Source of the DNA: Cytophagales bacterium
Lineage (GTDB): Bacteria > Bacteroidota > Bacteroidia > Cytophagales > Cyclobacteriaceae
Direction: 5' to 3'
Length of the DNA stretch: 7,160 nucleotides
NCBI GenBank assembly: GCA_029262955.1
Contig: JAJCYL010000571.1
Span: forward strand, 1-7,160
The notes below the pieces were generated by a model, which saw only the letters and a program-made list of their open reading frames with translations, was not told where the DNA came from and did not search any database. Positions 6,532-7,160 of this stretch are shown here, piece by piece; position 1 is the first letter of the stretch; every line of letters starts with the position of its first letter. The position numbers were made by a program, and so were the translations under genes.

Positions 6532-6560
6532 AAAAAAAGGCCACTTGTTAAATGGCCTTT
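6532..6560. terminator. Shared bidirectional terminator of floA and the cold-shock gene
   Basis: A hairpin with 8-base arms AAAGGCCA (6536-6543) and TGGCCTTT (6553-6560) and a 9-base loop lies between two convergent genes. It starts just after the floA stop (6528-6530) and 22 bases past the cold-shock stop. On the minus strand the stem runs into seven T residues (complement of A at 6532-6538), a strong intrinsic terminator for the cold-shock transcript. In the plus direction the tail is TTTCAAAGTTTTG, so termination of floA is plausible but weaker. Confidence 0.85.
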
Positions 6561-6581
6561 CAAAGTTTTGATAGGAATTTC

Positions 6582-6776
6582 TTAATTGCTGAGAACTACA
6601 TTAACAGCATTCAACCCTTTTTGCCCCTCCTCCACATCGAACTTTACTTTATCATTCTCGCGAATTTCATCTGTTAAACCGCTTTCATGAACAAAAACAT
6701 CTTTGCTTCCATCTGATGGACTTATAAAACCAAAACCTTTAGCATTGTTAAAAAACTTTACTGTTCCTTCTTTCAT
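6582..6776 (-). CDS. Cold-shock domain protein (CspA family)
   Basis: A 64-residue single cold-shock domain, the usual size of CspA-type proteins. It has MKEGTVKFFNNAKGFGFISP with the RNP1 motif KGFGFI (13-18) and RNP2 as VFVH (27-30), then LTDEIRENDKVKFDVEEGQKG and the closing strand NAVNVVLSN. These five-stranded OB-fold proteins bind single-stranded RNA and DNA and act as RNA chaperones in the cytoplasm. Whether this one is cold-induced or constitutive cannot be told from the sequence. The ATG is preceded on its strand by an AT-only leader (TTAAGTATATATA) with no Shine-Dalgarno motif. The gene is monocistronic, convergent with floA, and ends at the shared hairpin terminator. Confidence 0.95.
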   Translation of the reverse strand: MKEGTVKFFNNAKGFGFISPSDGSKDVFVHESGLTDEIRENDKVKFDVEEGQKGLNAVNVVLSN

Positions 6777-7160
6777 TATATATACTTAATATGATTATTA
6801 ATAATTCTTTCTATTTATCCTGTATTTGTGGAACCATGTAGGAATAAATGAGAATTCTTTTGGGAGACTCAAATAAGATTCTTACAACAGAACAACATAA
6901 GTTGAACGCAATTTGCACCATTAAGTTCAATTTGTTTGGATATATTGTATTGTTTCTTTCTTTAAGTGTGTGCCTACCGCATGCTTAATTGGGTCTATTT
7001 ATGATTAATGAGGCACAAGATTGACTGGTGCCACCCGCTCTTAGTAGGTGGCGCATGTTAATACTTGTGCCTTACTAATTAAGGCCATCTCGCAGCCTGC
7101 AGAAGCTATCGGCATACCTAAAGGGAGTCTACGCTCTCATTTACTTGAGCAAGGGTTACC
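6777..7160. other. Gene-free region upstream of the cold-shock gene
   Basis: No supported ORF lies here on either strand. The first about 100 bases are very AT-rich and should hold the cold-shock gene's leader and promoter (minus strand), though no clear -33/-7 pair was found. Around 6900-6935 a short motif TAAGTT...CAATTTG occurs twice, with TTGAAC/GTTCAA as inverted arms. The right part carries the nested palindrome described at 7002-7081. The last 79 bases (7082-7160) show nothing I can identify; no tRNA-like T-loop was seen. Confidence 0.5.
7002..7081. other. Nested long imperfect palindrome, possible structured RNA or DNA element
   Basis: The outer stem pairs 7002-7019 with 7064-7081: a perfect core AGGCACAAG/CTTGTGCCT (7011-7019 and 7064-7072) extended outward by nine more positions with two wobble pairs and one A-C mismatch. 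Inside it is an 8-pair stem GTGCCACC/GGTGGCGC (7028-7035 and 7047-7054, one T-G pair) with an 11-base loop. The two stems are separated by an internal loop of 8 and 9 bases. No T tract follows on either strand, so it is not a standard terminator. A small RNA, a cis-regulatory leader or a recombination/transposon end are all possible; the sequence does not decide among them. Confidence 0.5.

Noticed and set aside
7002..7081. Palindrome as an intrinsic terminator, tRNA or integron attC site
   Set aside because: No T tract on either strand, no tRNA arms or T-loop, and no GTTRRRY/RYYYAAC ends were found; left as an unclassified structured element.

Overview
The window looks like a piece of a Bacteroidota chromosome, most likely from the Cytophagales or a related group. 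This is inferred from several signs: start codons mostly lack strong Shine-Dalgarno sequences and sit behind A-rich leaders, there are short lipoproteins with an SC lipobox, and the gene families present (SPOR protein, MadL/MadM, e(P4) phosphatase lipoprotein, FloA, a small cold-shock protein) fit that phylum. No rRNA, tRNA, CRISPR array, transposase or phage gene was seen.

Left edge (1-425): no gene, but a dense cluster of GC-rich palindromic repeats. It includes two 17-base palindromes with identical arms and an imperfect tandem pair of about 32 bases whose arms pair with an inverted third unit.

Minus-strand operon (3807 down to 426): matB (malonyl-CoA synthetase), madL and madM (two-subunit malonate transporter), a 50-codon unknown ORF, and a membrane-anchored SPOR-domain protein. 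Each junction overlaps: ATGA at matB/madL, madL/madM and madM/orf50, and 8 bases at orf50/SPOR. The first three genes make a simple pathway: import malonate, then ligate it to CoA with ATP. The product, malonyl-CoA, could enter fatty acid synthesis without acetyl-CoA carboxylase. No malonate or malonyl-CoA decarboxylase gene is in the window. The two distal genes have no obvious metabolic link to malonate.

Middle (3808-5280): a 268-base divergent intergenic region with palindromes close to matB; a plus-strand small lipoprotein with a coiled coil (4076-4351); and, convergent to it, a minus-strand class C acid phosphatase/5'-nucleotidase lipoprotein of the e(P4) family (4432-5280).

Right part (5281-7160): a 344-base divergent intergenic region, floA (5625-6530) coding for a flotillin-like scaffold protein with an unusually short C-terminus and no NfeD partner nearby, a shared hairpin terminator (6532-6560), and a minus-strand cold-shock protein gene (6582-6776). 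The last 384 bases carry no gene but contain a nested, long imperfect palindrome (7002-7081), the best candidate in the window for an undescribed structured element.

Apart from the malonate operon and its two passengers, the genes look like independent housekeeping or envelope units. The most promising leads are the fully overlapping malonate-SPOR operon with its unknown 50-codon gene, and the structured element near the right end.
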